DNA from: Colocasia esculenta
Lineage: Eukaryota; Streptophyta; Magnoliopsida; Alismatales; Araceae
DNA: 64,000 nt
Assembly: GCA_014218235.1 (NCBI GenBank)
Contig: CM024760.1
Location: forward strand, 147,761,245-147,825,244
Reading direction: 5' to 3'
How positions within the stretch are numbered: position 1 is the first letter of the stretch; each line of letters begins with the position of its first letter. This document shows, in pieces, positions 23,601-34,956 of this stretch. The position numbers and the translations under genes were made by a program. The notes below the pieces were generated by a model. The model ran no database searches, was not told the origin of the DNA, and saw only the letters and a list, made by a program, of their open reading frames with translations.

Positions 23601-24061
23601 GCTATGCTGACAAAAGAAGAAGGGACTTAGAATTCCAAACTGGAGATCATGTGTTGCTTAAGGTATCCTCGACCAGAGGATTTCAAAGGTTTGTGATGAA
23701 AGGCAACTTAAGACCAAGATTCATAGGTCCATTTGAGGTAGTAGAAAGAGTAGGCAAGGTGGCGTATCGTCTAGCACTACCTCCTCAGTTTTCCACCGTA
23801 CGCAACGTCTTCCACATATCAATGCTAAGGAAGTATGTGTACGATCCATCACACGTAATCAGCTATGATAATATCATTTTGAATAAAGACATGACCTATG
23901 AAGAGAAACCGGTGAGAATATTGGACAAGAAGATGCAACAACTTCGGAATCGATCTATACCCACGGTCAAGATACTTTGGAGGAATCACGAAGTCAAAGA
24001 AGCCACGTGGGTACCCAAAGCAACAATGTGACAGAACTATCCGGAGTTATTCAGTAAGTAA
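20641..24061 (+). pseudogene. G3 pol: protease, RT, RNase H, integrase, chromodomain
   Basis: One continuous frame shows protease (FDTGTTHSFIS at 20729), RT (KIDLRSGYHQMRIKD, MPFGLTNAPAAFMQL, catalytic FIDDILIYSK near 21730), RNase H (DHKSLKYLF near 22365, PGKGNTVVDALSRK), the integrase zinc region (HPGATKM..CLTCQQVK), the DDE core (IVDRLTKFAHF, SDRDPRFTS, FHPQTDGQMERTNQ), the GPF module (RFIGPFEVVERVGK) and a C-terminal chromodomain-like tail (ILDKKMQ..VKILWRNHEVKEATW). Stops are at 20714, 21362, 21623, 21836, 21848, 22169, 22244, 22343 and 24029, with the natural TAA at 24059-24061. The longest open piece, 22373-24031, still covers integrase. No frameshift was found. Confidence 0.95.
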
Positions 24062-24106
24062 CTCTTCCTCTTACGATCATATGAATTTGGGGACCAAATT
24101 CTTTTT

Positions 24107-24119
24107 AAGAGGGGGAGGA
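24107..24119 (+). other. Polypurine tract of G3
   Basis: AAGAGGGGGAGGA lies directly before the 3' LTR start at 24120. It is the plus-strand priming site. Confidence 0.92.
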
Positions 24120-27100
24120 TGTAGTAACTCTGATTTTTTTAAAATCTCAAATAAAATAAAAATTTAATTATATAAATGTGATAAATAAATTTAATTAGAA
24201 TAAAGGGAGCATAAATAGAATTTAAGGGAATTAAATTAAAACCCATTAAGTAAAAATAATAGATGGGTTTTACTAATGGTCCACACCTAAAATAATGTGC
24301 CAAAAAGCTAAGAGCCCATCTTTAGATGGGAGATCTTTTTCCTAAATTCGGAGTTAATTAATTAATTAATTAAAAGGGCAAGATAAATATTTAAATAGGT
24401 TGTAAATATCCTAAAAAGGAGTCCTAGACCAAACCCCTTACCCACGAAATTAAACCTATCCCCAATTCTATTAGGTAGATAAATGCAAGAAATAGGGTGA
24501 TAAAGATGAAAATTCGGAGTTTTATGGAAGGGAGGAGTTTTTAGAAAGGAGGACTATTTAAGCAACCCAATACACCCACCAATTCATCCCTACCATCCCA
24601 TAGTTCATTTCTGGAGCTTTGGAGAATGAAAGAGGAGGCTGAGGACGAAGGAGCAAGGAGAGGGAGGCTTGGAGGAAGGGGATTTCTTCTCCTCTTCGTC
24701 ATCAACCCTAGTTTTTCATTACATCAAGAAAAGGTAGGCAATATCTCAAGCACAAATCGATTGACTTTGGCCATAGGTAGCCCACACATCATCTATCAAA
24801 ACCCCATGATTTCCCTATTTTTTCGTTGCGCTATAAGGGAGAATTAAATGCCCTAATCTCTATCATCTCCATGTACCCAAACCTACATGGTTGTTTTCAA
24901 TCCATGCGTGTATTTGATCCCATGCTATGCAATTATTCTCATAAATACTACATGGTGTTAGCTTTCAAACGCCCCTATTTTCCCCAATTTCTATCATGTA
25001 TCCTTTGCGAATTAAATCATTTTCCCGAACTGTGCATGATTTAGGTCACCGATATGTATCCTAATTAAGCATGCACAAACCTTGTCTATTTTCTAATTAC
25101 TCATGCTTGTTGGTAGATCTACATATCTATTTTCATTCAAGACTGATTTCATGATTTTTTGTGGTGTATGCGATTTGTTCAGGATTTTTAAAGTGCACTG
25201 TGTCAAGTTTAGATGGCATGGACCAAATCCAAAGGGTCCTGCACCATCTGCCAGCACTCGGGCCGAGGCTCTGAGAACGCGATGGCCCGACAGGTCGCGT
25301 CCTCAACCTCGTCATGACAGAGTATCATGTCGCGTTCTGAACGCGACGGGACCCTGCGTCGCGACCTGCTCGGCAAGTCGGCCCGACCTGGACGCACCAC
25401 CCCGACCTGTCGTGACGTGCATATGCATCGTCGTGTCGGCGTCTCGACTGGCTTCTGAACGTGTCGGACCCGTCGTGACTTGTTCAGTCAATGCGTCGGC
25501 TACCCCTGTCACGAACTGAACGTGACAGCGGCTGACATCGCGATCTGACTGTGACGGCCAGAACCTGAAATTACTTATATAACCTTGCTATACATGCCAT
25601 TTAAATCCTGTTTAGCCTTAATTAAGCACTGTTATGAATAATTTCGACATGTTAACCATTAATGAGTAATATTTACATGAAATTAATATGTTTAAAAGCC
25701 AAGTGCACAATCTTTCATGCCCTCATGATTTAATTACACTTGCACACACTTAGCATAAATGTTTGTCACGAGACCTCATTAAATTACTCAATAATGTATC
25801 TGGTAATTAAGTATAATTACTGACATAATTTCCCAATTTCTAAATAACACTTGTCTTTGTTTTATTCACGCTTTGTATACCGTTACCGTTTCCCCCAGCC
25901 TTGGAGCACTCGAGGCACGACGAACACTTGTTTTATACACACTCTCTCTTGGCATGGACGACCTCTCTGTTGGGAATACTCCTGACTGGACCAGGGACTC
26001 CTTGTGAAGGCCTCTGTAAGTCTCCTTGGCTTTGGCACACGTCCATTGCCGATCAGCTGGTTGTACCATTAAAACCCGTTACACCCTTAGGGATCAGCAC
26101 GAACCAACGGCCTTAGTCTGTTTCCTTCTTACCTTGTGATCACGCCGGACCATCTAGTCTGTGTCTTGGCACGGCTAGTGGGCGATGGTGACTTCTACCA
26201 GACTGCCAGCGCATGACGGTGTGCTGTGCAACTATGACTATCGTCGGTTTAACGTTGTTTTATGATTATACCCCTATCTCATCTATTATCTTTATATTCT
26301 CATTTGTTCACGTTCTCTCTACTCTCTCATCTATTCGTCTACTATTCTCATCTATTCTTGGTACTTTATTTGGCCATCCCTATGATTGTCTAAGATAAGA
26401 AACATAACTTATGCCAGTGCAATAGGGCCCGATCTGGTCCTAGGAGGAGTGCCCGAAAAGTGTCATTTGCCCATGGGAGTTAAAATGATCAGGATGCTGG
26501 CATAGATCCAGTGCCATTATACTATCAAGATTTAATCAATGACAATCAACCAGTGCTATCTATACAAGTGCTATCGTTACTAATGCACCGTTATGCAACT
26601 TTATGTGCTATATCATTACATGGCCAACCTATTTTCGTGCTTGATGTTCTATTTTCCATGTACAAGTGCTATCATTATCTTGCCATCGTTACTTTGCTCT
26701 ACTTGACTATTCTCTCTAGCTATCCTGACATTCAAGACATTAATAACGTCAAGCATGCTTATTCATACTAGATATTAAGTCCTACTAGGCGTTATTCGCT
26801 CATCCTGTGTTATTATTTCATGTGTTTCAAGTGAGTTAGATGGGGATTACCACACTCACGAGGAAGGGAATGAGGATGATGCTCAGGAGTGACTAGTTTC
26901 GTCAACCACTACTTAGTAGTTAGTTAATTAGTCGTCAGTTAGTCAATATGTATTAGTTTGAATTTGAATAAAGTATTATGGGCCCTAGTTTGGCTCTAAT
27001 TAGTGGATGTAATAGTTAGTTGATGAAGTATCAATGAAGTTAGATTTCTTTTGGCTTTATTCCAATTGTGAAATGGTTTGTCGTTTATTTATCGCTCTGT

Positions 27101-27152
27101 ACTATTTAAATAACTATAATTTCGCTCCGATATTCCACGTCAGGGCGTTACA
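24120..27152 (+). repeat. 3' LTR of G3
   Basis: It starts TGTAGTAACTCTG and ends CAGGGCGTTACA (3033 bp). It is the fuller of the two LTRs and close in length to the G2 LTR. It holds the GC-rich GTCGCG zone at 25240-25560, the hairpin module at 26416-26512, and the TTCAAGTGAGTTAG block at 26825 that the 5' LTR has lost. ORFs in it are short and lack recognisable domains. Confidence 0.95.
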
Positions 27153-28020
27153 TTAGCCTAGTAAGTTGTGTCCTTTATATTCTTGGGTTTCTACTAATAT
27201 ATTCTTAGAGAAATCATCCAATTGTCTTCCATATCCTACCTTGGTTGATTCTTGAAGTCTCTAAGTGCCTAGTTGGCTATGTTCTCCTGTGTTTAGTAAA
27301 CTTGATCCACAATTTTTGATTACATGAGAGTTTGAATGCTTGAGTGCCACAATTGGTTATGAATAATTGATGATGACAATTATTGGGTCCCTGGACCCCA
27401 CTTGATTAATATGCCTGTGCAAATAGGGCTGGTCCAGTACTGGGAGGAGCACCCGAATTCATTTACGGACCGTGCAGAATGATAAAGGGCAACGAGATGT
27501 TTGGCATTGCATCACTATCATCTAGATTAGTCATCATAGTATTTATCATCAGTTAGATATGATTTGAACCAGAACCTGGGTGTTATCCTGAATTCTTGAT
27601 CATACAATCTTATTTCCGTACTCCTGTTTGTTATCTGTTGACTTGGTCGTCCAGTCACTTTTGTTATCTAGCCTTATTAATGATAAAACTCTTTTAAATG
27701 TCCTTAATTATCTTAATTCTTCTGATTAATAGATTGAATCCTACTGGGCTAGTTAGCTCACCAAATCCTACTTTTTTAGGTTATCTGCAGTTCTAGGAGG
27801 TGGGACATCGGGATTTGAGGGCTGAGAGATCACCTTTACGGCGTTTATGTTTGAATTGTAAATTGAGAGTCATGTAATACCTGTAGAATGTCAGTAAATA
27901 ATTATTTATGTTTAGTAAAGCCCGAGCAATGTTCGGCTCAAATAGTTCAAAGTTTACTCTTGATTTCTTATTCGTTCACCTTCTAGCATTTATAGTTATA
28001 TTAAATGTCGGGACGTGACA
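27153..28020 (+). repeat. Right part of interrupted G1-family LTR
   Basis: It resumes the LTR broken by G3, beginning with the second TTAGC copy and ending GTCGGGACGTGACA like the G1 5' LTR at 2626. It matches 1769-2626 with a modest number of substitutions. No PBS follows (TTAATAATC instead), so it is the end of a 3' LTR or a solo LTR. Confidence 0.93.
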
Positions 28021-29415
28021 TTAATAATCTTTATCAAGACTTGTGGTACCTGTATGATTGTTGAATATTGATATTCTATTAGGTCATTATTATTTTAATA
28101 TATTCTGACAAGATGAGACATATTATACTCTAAATAATCTTCTAAACTTGTTTGTGATTATATTTGAAACTTTTATTCAAATTGGTCTCTTGCTTCATGA
28201 CAGAAGTCCAGATCTTCATTCCCTTCAAAAAATATCATGCATTTATTGATTTCAGACGCATGGGTATCTGACAGAGGCTCACCTACCACTGTCAGACCCA
28301 CACCTTACTTTTTGGTGCAACTGTCTGTCTCTCTTTTATTGGCCTGAAAAGCTTGTCTGTTCGAGGATTCTATATTTCACGTCTTCTCTGACTCACCTAC
28401 CTCAAAAGCATGGCGGTATTCTCTTTGTTTGTCATGTCTTTGCTGCAGAACATTTATTGAGTACGTTTTGAGCATGGAGCCTTCAGAGAACATTAATTGG
28501 AGTTTGACCTCTAAGTTGTGAAGCTGCAAGCCTTGTCTGAAGCCGTTGGAAAGCTAAAAAGGCAGAAGGACTTATGGACAACAACCTCAACCAACATCCA
28601 AAGGATCAAAGGTCTCTCCTCAAATGTTGAGAACTCTAACGGACACTTTCAAACGACTGCATTCCTCTAAAGCTTATATAGAAGCCGATGTTCGAAATAG
28701 AGAACAACACTTATAGTTTTTAGAGACTAGCTAGCAAGTTCTTCAATTCACTACTAACTTCTGCTAGTAGAAATTTCTTCAAGCTCTCTCCTAAGCTACA
28801 AGATTGAGAGCCTCATCATTCAGAAATCCCCAAGCTCTCGTCTTCACAGAAGTCTTGTATTAGGTGGCAATTATTATTGATATTTCTTGATCCACCCCCT
28901 TTAGTTCAGAAAGGATCTTACTTGTAACTCCTATTGTTTTCTCCTTTTTGAATTAGGTGTGTTTGCTCATTCTTGGGGCAAACACAAGTGTCTTTACAAT
29001 TTTCTCTGTGTAATTTCGGCAGGAGATTTTTTCCTGTTGTTCCCCTCCTGTGTAGGGAAGACCTTGTGAAAGGTAGCTTTGTACCCCTGTTGAGGGAAGA
29101 CTTGCGTAGGAGCAAGTGGGCTTGTAATTCCTCTCAAGGGTGAGAGAAGGCCAAGTTCTTTTGGCAGTTAGTGAAATCTCAAGTGGTTAGCTTGAGGACT
29201 GGATGTAGGACTTCTATGTGGGAAGTGCCGAACCAGGATAAAATTCTTTGTGCAATTGTGTGATTGTTTCTACCAACTTACACTTGAATCACACACTACA
29301 CTAAATTCTAACAGTTCTATTTAGTGTTGTTTAATTTCAGATAAAAATTTTAGAAGCACAAGAAGTCATATTCACCCCCCCTCTAGGACATCATTAGTGC
29401 CATTTCGATCCAACA
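28021..29415 (+). repeat. Plus-strand Ty1/copia-type LTR (partial)
   Basis: No protein domain is present. The right end, GTCATATTCACCCCCCCTCT followed by TTTCGATCCAACA, is the typical 3' end of a plant copia LTR in plus orientation. A TATA box GCTTATATAGAAG lies near 28671. A possible start is TGTTGAATATTG at 28059, which would give TGTTG..CAACA ends and about 1.36 kb. The flanks ATGAT and CATGC do not match, so no target duplication supports these limits. It replaces the first 600 or so bases of the C1 left LTR. Confidence 0.6.
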
Positions 29416-30468
29416 CATGCCTTCATATGGAAGAAGATACGATCCAACATACTCTTCTCATGATCAGTTGACTGCTCCGAAGTCTGCTGCTCTCTCAGAA
29501 GTCAAGCTCTTGATCTCTCTGTACTTTTCGCTCTCATATCACTGCACTTTTTCTTTCTGGGTGCGATCTGTTCTGCAGAGGATGGCACACTTTTTTTTAT
29601 CTGATTCGCAGAATCTTCTCAGTGGGCCCCTCAACAGAATCCCAAAAATTTGGGAGATGCTTTTGCCGCCAAAAGAAGTATCTTCCAGAACCATGTGAGG
29701 TGTACCCGAAGTCCCAATCATTGGGCCTCGGGTCACATGCCCATGACTTATGCACTGGCAGATACTTTTCATCTTTTAGAACAAGTGTCATAGAGTCGAC
29801 GCATCTTGATCAGAGTGTCGACGCATATCCATATGACTTGACTTGGATCAGTGAAAAGATCTTCAGTAGAGTCAACTCCATGCCCTCCAGAGTCGACCTC
29901 ATCCAAGTGACTATGATTCTGACTAACTGTCTGTGATGTAGAGTTGACCTTGTAGCAACGTAGTGTCGACCTCATCCGATGATAGAGTCGACCTGACCTT
30001 CCTTTAGAGTCAACCTAACAGACTGATGGAGTCGACCTCATCCTCATATGGAGTCGACCTCAGCCAACACTTCTCTTCAAATACTCACAAAGAACTAGAT
30101 TAGTGTCGACCTGATCCTCATCTGGAGTTGACCTTATCTGATTCTACCCCTTCAGCGCTAGCTAGAAAAATAACTAGAGTCGACCTGTTCTTCGAATAGT
30201 GTCAACCTTATGTGATACTCTGAATATCTACTCTACTGAAAACTCTTTAAGCGTCGACCTAACCTTTGAATAGAGTCAACCTTATTTACATCACTGAACT
30301 TCAGTAACTCTTCCATTGATACAAATATGTTGACTTATGATGTAACCAGAGTCAACACATGAAAGATGACTTTGACTTTGTGAAAATTCCTATGATACAA
30401 ATAACTTGTGTTAGACATTTGTAATATTTTGCTTGATTTAAGACATCATCAAAACCAGGGATACAACA
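29416..30468 (-). repeat. 3' LTR of C1, lacking its outer end
   Basis: It matches 54703-55755 of the intact right LTR, ending AGGGATACAACA next to the PPT. The remaining roughly 600 bases are missing, and a plus-strand copia LTR abuts instead. It contains more than ten copies of an AGTCGACCT-like motif (29796-30330). Confidence 0.92.
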
Positions 30469-30482
30469 ATATCCCCCTTTAT
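30469..30482 (-). other. Polypurine tract of C1
   Basis: The minus strand reads ATAAAGGGGGATAT immediately before the LTR that starts TGTTGTATCCC. Confidence 0.88.
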
Positions 30483-30742
30483 GATGACGGCAACATTTGA
30501 TCATAGAAGTTTTGACTGTTAGATTAATTTCATGTATAAGCATGTTACCATGCAAAAAGATCAGTCCACACAAGCCATTCACACAAGTTCACATAGGAGC
30601 ATTTCACACAAACACCTCGATGATTTCATTACTAATAAGAATGTATTACAAGGAACAAAACATCAAAGTACATCAAACATCAAATCAAGGTCAAACATCT
30701 ATGATATCTCTCTCCCCCTTTGACATAATCAAAACATGATAA

Positions 30743-33025
30743 TCACTGAGGAGAAGGAGGTGGTGGTGGTAACCACTGGAGGAGTCTACTCTCAATCCTT
30801 GCCAGTCTGACTTCCAGATCATCATATTTGTCTTGAAGATAGTACTGAACAGCATTGAACTTTGTGTTTAGAAAATCTTGCAGTTTTTCAAACTGAGCTT
30901 CGAGGACAACTGGAACCTAATCAACTCCATAAGGCATTGGTGGGGCAGCTGCAGAGGAAGTTGCATGATTGCTCTCAGCTATGTCAGTCTCATCATGAAG
31001 CTTCCACACTATGTTAAACTCATGTTTCATGAGTTTGAGATTATGAGACATCTCAGTGTGATAATCTCTCAGAATATTCATCCTGCCAGAAATTTGATGG
31101 ACTGAATTTACTAGATCTAGAATATCATTTAGCTTTTCGGATCCTTTTTGCAATGCTTCTTCAACTGATTGTAATTTATCAAAGATTTCAGATTGAGTGT
31201 AGGCAGCAATGTTGAAAACCTCTACAATTTTCTCTATGAGTCTGTTTGATCTAACAGCTGCCAATCTAGCAGACTGCTCCTATTTGTCAATATTTTCACT
31301 GAGCTTTCTCTCAATATCTTCCAATCTGCTCTCAAATTGTAAGGACTGTTGTTCAATTTTGGTATTCAGCCGGCTAACAGAGTTATTTAGAACATCAAAC
31401 TGATCTTGTAGGAATTGTAGGAGTTGTGGTTGTACGGGAACTTCAGCAGATGAAGTGGAAGGATGGACCTGCTCACAAACAAGGGTCTCATGAGTAGTGT
31501 GATGAGCAGGTGAGAAATGTGGAGGATCCACACCTAGATCATCAACTCTAGGTATAGGAGAGTAAGGTCTGTCCTGAGAAGTTGAAGGGACAGGAAGATC
31601 TTCATCAATCTGAACACCTTGATATTCATCATCAGCTCTCTGCTCATCTTGGTCAAGTTGTGGCTGATCCACAACAACGTCTTCATTTACATTTACTTGA
31701 TGTGCAACCGGTTCTCTCATCAACTGAGGTTGCAAATTCAACTTCATAAACTTGACAATATGGGTAAGATTGTAGATGTGGTACTTTGGAATCTTCTTAA
31801 CCTTGGTATTGTCTAATGGAACATTTGCCTTCTGAAAGATGGTGAATAGATGCGCAACATAAGGCAAACTCTTTCTAAGTTCCGATCTAGTTGCTTCATG
31901 AAGCAGTTGACAAAAGATAGTAGACAGGTTGACCTTCTCTTTTCTGATCGGACAGTATATTAAGAATTGTTGCAAGCTGGTGATTCTGTGTCTTCCTCCT
32001 CTTTGAGGGGTCAGTATGGTAGTGCACAAATGATGTAGCACCCTGTTCATAGGAGGAAATCTATTGGCATTCAAGGTTGACACTCTAGCCTAGAAAATAT
32101 TCCTTTTATCATGTGGCAACCCAGTCATCAGGGTGTAGGCCTCATGAACACAAAAAATGTACTCTTGAGGGTTATGGCCTATATTAGGAATTTCCAAAAT
32201 TTAACTCATAATATCATTGGTGAGCACAATTGGTAGCCCTCTGACCCTAGACTCTAGGGTATCTTCCTTGCTAACCAAATTTCTGAAGAATTCTTGGACT
32301 AGAATAGGATAAAAAATCCTATGTTCACTGATAAAATTAGTCCACCCTTGAAAATCTATCATCTCTAGCAGTTCAGGAAAAATAGTGTTCATACCTTCAT
32401 CATGAATATCAATTGTTCTGGGATGTAAAATCTGCTTGTTTTCAGTAGTCAGATGAACTGTCTCATGTGCCTATGAAACTTCATATTTCGACTCATTGTC
32501 CGCAGAATTAGATTCAGACAGTTGATTAGAATTCTTTCCTTTCTAATCAGCACTTGCCACTTTTTCAAGTTCTATTTCATCTTCATATAGAGCATCTTAA
32601 GTTTGTTCCTCTTCAAACTCATTATACTCTTTCGAAATGCTAGCACTGGGGTTTTTCAACTGAGAACCTTCATGTTCTGCAGATCTTTATTCACTAGAAG
32701 AATGACCCGAACCCTAGTCATTATTATTTTCTTCAGGTGAGTCTTCGGGATGCTCATCCAGTGAAGCTTGCACACTATCGTCTTCTCCATTAGAGCTACT
32801 CAGGTCCACATACTCCGTTTTCTTCTTTCCCTTGGAGAATGTCTTTTCCTTGGCTGAATGAGGGTGAGAGAATCGTCGGCTTGAGAAAGACAGAATAGCG
32901 GGCTTTTTCTCCAGAGGTTCTTTGCCCGTACCTTGATCATTCCTTGCCTTTGTGCGTCGTTCAGACGACGCAGGTGTTCGTTCCTTGCACTTTCTTCCCT
33001 TGCGGGCTTGCAACTTTGGAGCCAT
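30743..33025 (-). pseudogene. C1 post-pol ORF (putative plant transposon protein domain, coiled coil)
   Basis: One minus-strand frame runs from ATG 33025 (MAPKLQARKGRKCKERTP) to TGA 30743-30745, about 760 codons, with roughly nine internal stops, mostly TAG or TAA at likely Gln codons. Order: a basic, nuclear-signal-like N-terminus; an acidic/Ser stretch; a domain with FQGWTNFISEHRIFYPILVQ, EFFRNLV and RVRGLPIVLTNDIMS, resembling the putative plant transposon protein domain common in plant retroelement ORFs; a Pro/Asp-rich linker; and a long heptad-rich region (31000-31430) such as FDVLNNSVSRLNTKIEQQSL. Sirevirus elements carry an envelope-like ORF here, but I see no signal peptide or membrane segment, so envelope function is not supported. 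The related C2 ORF is much longer. Confidence 0.8.
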
Positions 33026-34956
33026 GACAGAATCGAGGAATGAAAGAGTGAAGATTGCAGACATAGAAAGGGGATTTTGAAGACAGATGAAGAGAATGGA
33101 GACAGTTGGATTCAAACGATGCCAAACGGTCTTTAGAGTAGAGTTTATGAAGGATCGCGATGCTTCATGTGTCAACCTGCCCTATGCAATACACAGATTC
33201 TGCGGAACAATGAAAGGTATCGTGTTCTGAAGACAACGATAAACGAGTAGAGTCGACTCTAGCAAGAGAAGTGTCGACTCTATGAAGCAGAATTCATTGA
33301 GTTGTTTGGATAACATTTGAAAAAGGAGCAAAATACCATGATTAACTATATTTTTCGGTAAACTTGAGAAAATTAAAAAATTTATGCTCTTTCTTCACCT
33401 TATTCTCATTTTAGTGAAATTAATGGTTTGAGATTTATAAATTCTAGTTTATCTATTTAAAAACACTGAAAGACTCAGAAGAAAGATAACAGGAGAGAAA
33501 AGAATCTTTCAGATGAAAATTTGCAGTCTTATTAATTCTTACACAATACAAGTAAAATGGTAACCCTAGATAGAAAATAAAAATAAACCAAGATGTATTG
33601 AGTCAAAAAATCTATCTTGATATTTTCATAATTTTGAAGAACTGTTTGAGTGACAAAATACATTTTTCAAAACAAGATGAATAATCAAATTTATCATTTC
33701 TTTTTCATGCAAGAGCCCATGCTTTTCACACACCAGAGCTCCTGATTACTCAAGTAAGATAGTCATCTTGTCTCAAGGGTTGTGTGCATCTTTTCATGTG
33801 AGGATACATGTTGGTTAGACATAAGAATCCCTAGTTACTCAGTAAGCATAGCGAATATTTTAAACAACCCTGAACAGAATTAACTAGCTCATCATGGCAC
33901 ATAATTTCTTCAACTAAAATTTATCAGTAATTATAGTTTCTCATAGCTTAGTCATTGTTCGGTCATCAAAAGAATTTTATCTATGAAGATTTTTGAACAT
34001 ATTTTCTGTTTCAAGATGACTTTTTAAAAAATACAACTCGGATGATTTTTAATGTCTAGCCAGAGTGACCAGAAAACCTGAAAATTTCAGAAATAGATAA
34101 AATGCAATTTTCACTTGATAATTATTTTCAACAGCTGTTATTTAATCTTTTGATATTTTTAGTGAATTTTAAAGTTAAACTTAGGAGTTTATAATTCACA
34201 AACCATGTCCTTTTACTTCCAGAGATAATGGAGTTTAAGAGTATAAAAAATTTTAACTCCCCTTGAGAAATTTGCCCAAAATTTCAATTTTCACAATAGA
34301 ATTACTCCCCCTCAGAAAATGGATCTCTGTGGGATGGGAAGAGAATGAACATGAAGTTTATTGATGAATGAAAAATTACGTGAAGTGAAAATTGACACAT
34401 CAAGAGAGTTTAATTGAAGGACAAGACTCCCCCTCAACAATTGCATACAAAGGCTCTTGATACGTGGCAGAGACATATACTCATGCATAGTGAAAGATTC
34501 CAGACAAGCCTGACTTGCATTTCCTCAAATCACCATTTGATATACCAAGAATGCTAATGCAATGTGAGAAGCAGGAAATTATTTGCAAGAATGGAAAAAT
34601 TTTATTTGTGACATGAAATGAAGGAGTATGAAAGAGAAAGAATGGCAAAAGTTCGATATCAAGGAAGATAGTGTCTACTCTCTTGCCAATAGAGTCGACC
34701 TATGTCTAGCCAAAGTTCATAAAACTGAAAGAATTATTCTTCACAGACTGCACACTTACTGAATTTAGTTCTTCCAACTTTACTGACCAACTGAAACACT
34801 GAACCTGATCTTTCCTAATACCTAGTTCCTCAATTAACCTCCCCTCACTATGTACACCAAATATTAAGTTGAAGCAATCAAACAGCAAGCAGTAACACAT
34901 CATATGATAAGCAATCATACAAACAATCATTTGCAAATAATTCTTCAAACAATCAG
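33026..34956 (-). other. C1 non-coding spacer between pol and post-pol ORF
   Basis: About 1.9 kb has no recognisable coding sequence. It contains purine-rich tracts on the minus strand, such as TGAGGGGGAGTAATT (about 34303-34317) and TTGAGGGGGAGTCTTG (about 34428-34443), which look like extra polypurine tracts, and isolated AGTCGAC motifs near 33248 and 34690. It may carry the 5' leader of a transcript for the downstream ORF. Confidence 0.6.

Larger units (their letters stand above)
17048..27152 (+). mobile_element. Complete Ty3/gypsy chromovirus G3 (Tekay/Del-like), decayed
   Basis: A 10,105-bp element has two LTRs (17048-19538 and 24120-27152), a PBS, a single gag-pol frame and a polypurine tract, bounded by TTAGC duplications inside a G1 LTR. 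Domain order PR-RT-RNase H-integrase-chromodomain, long LTRs and an iMet PBS place it with chromoviruses of the Tekay/Del kind. The clade is inferred from these traits and was not tested by a tree. The 5' LTR is about 540 bp shorter than the 3' LTR because of two internal deletions. The element cannot make its own proteins because of twelve in-frame stops and a lost gag start. Confidence 0.95.
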
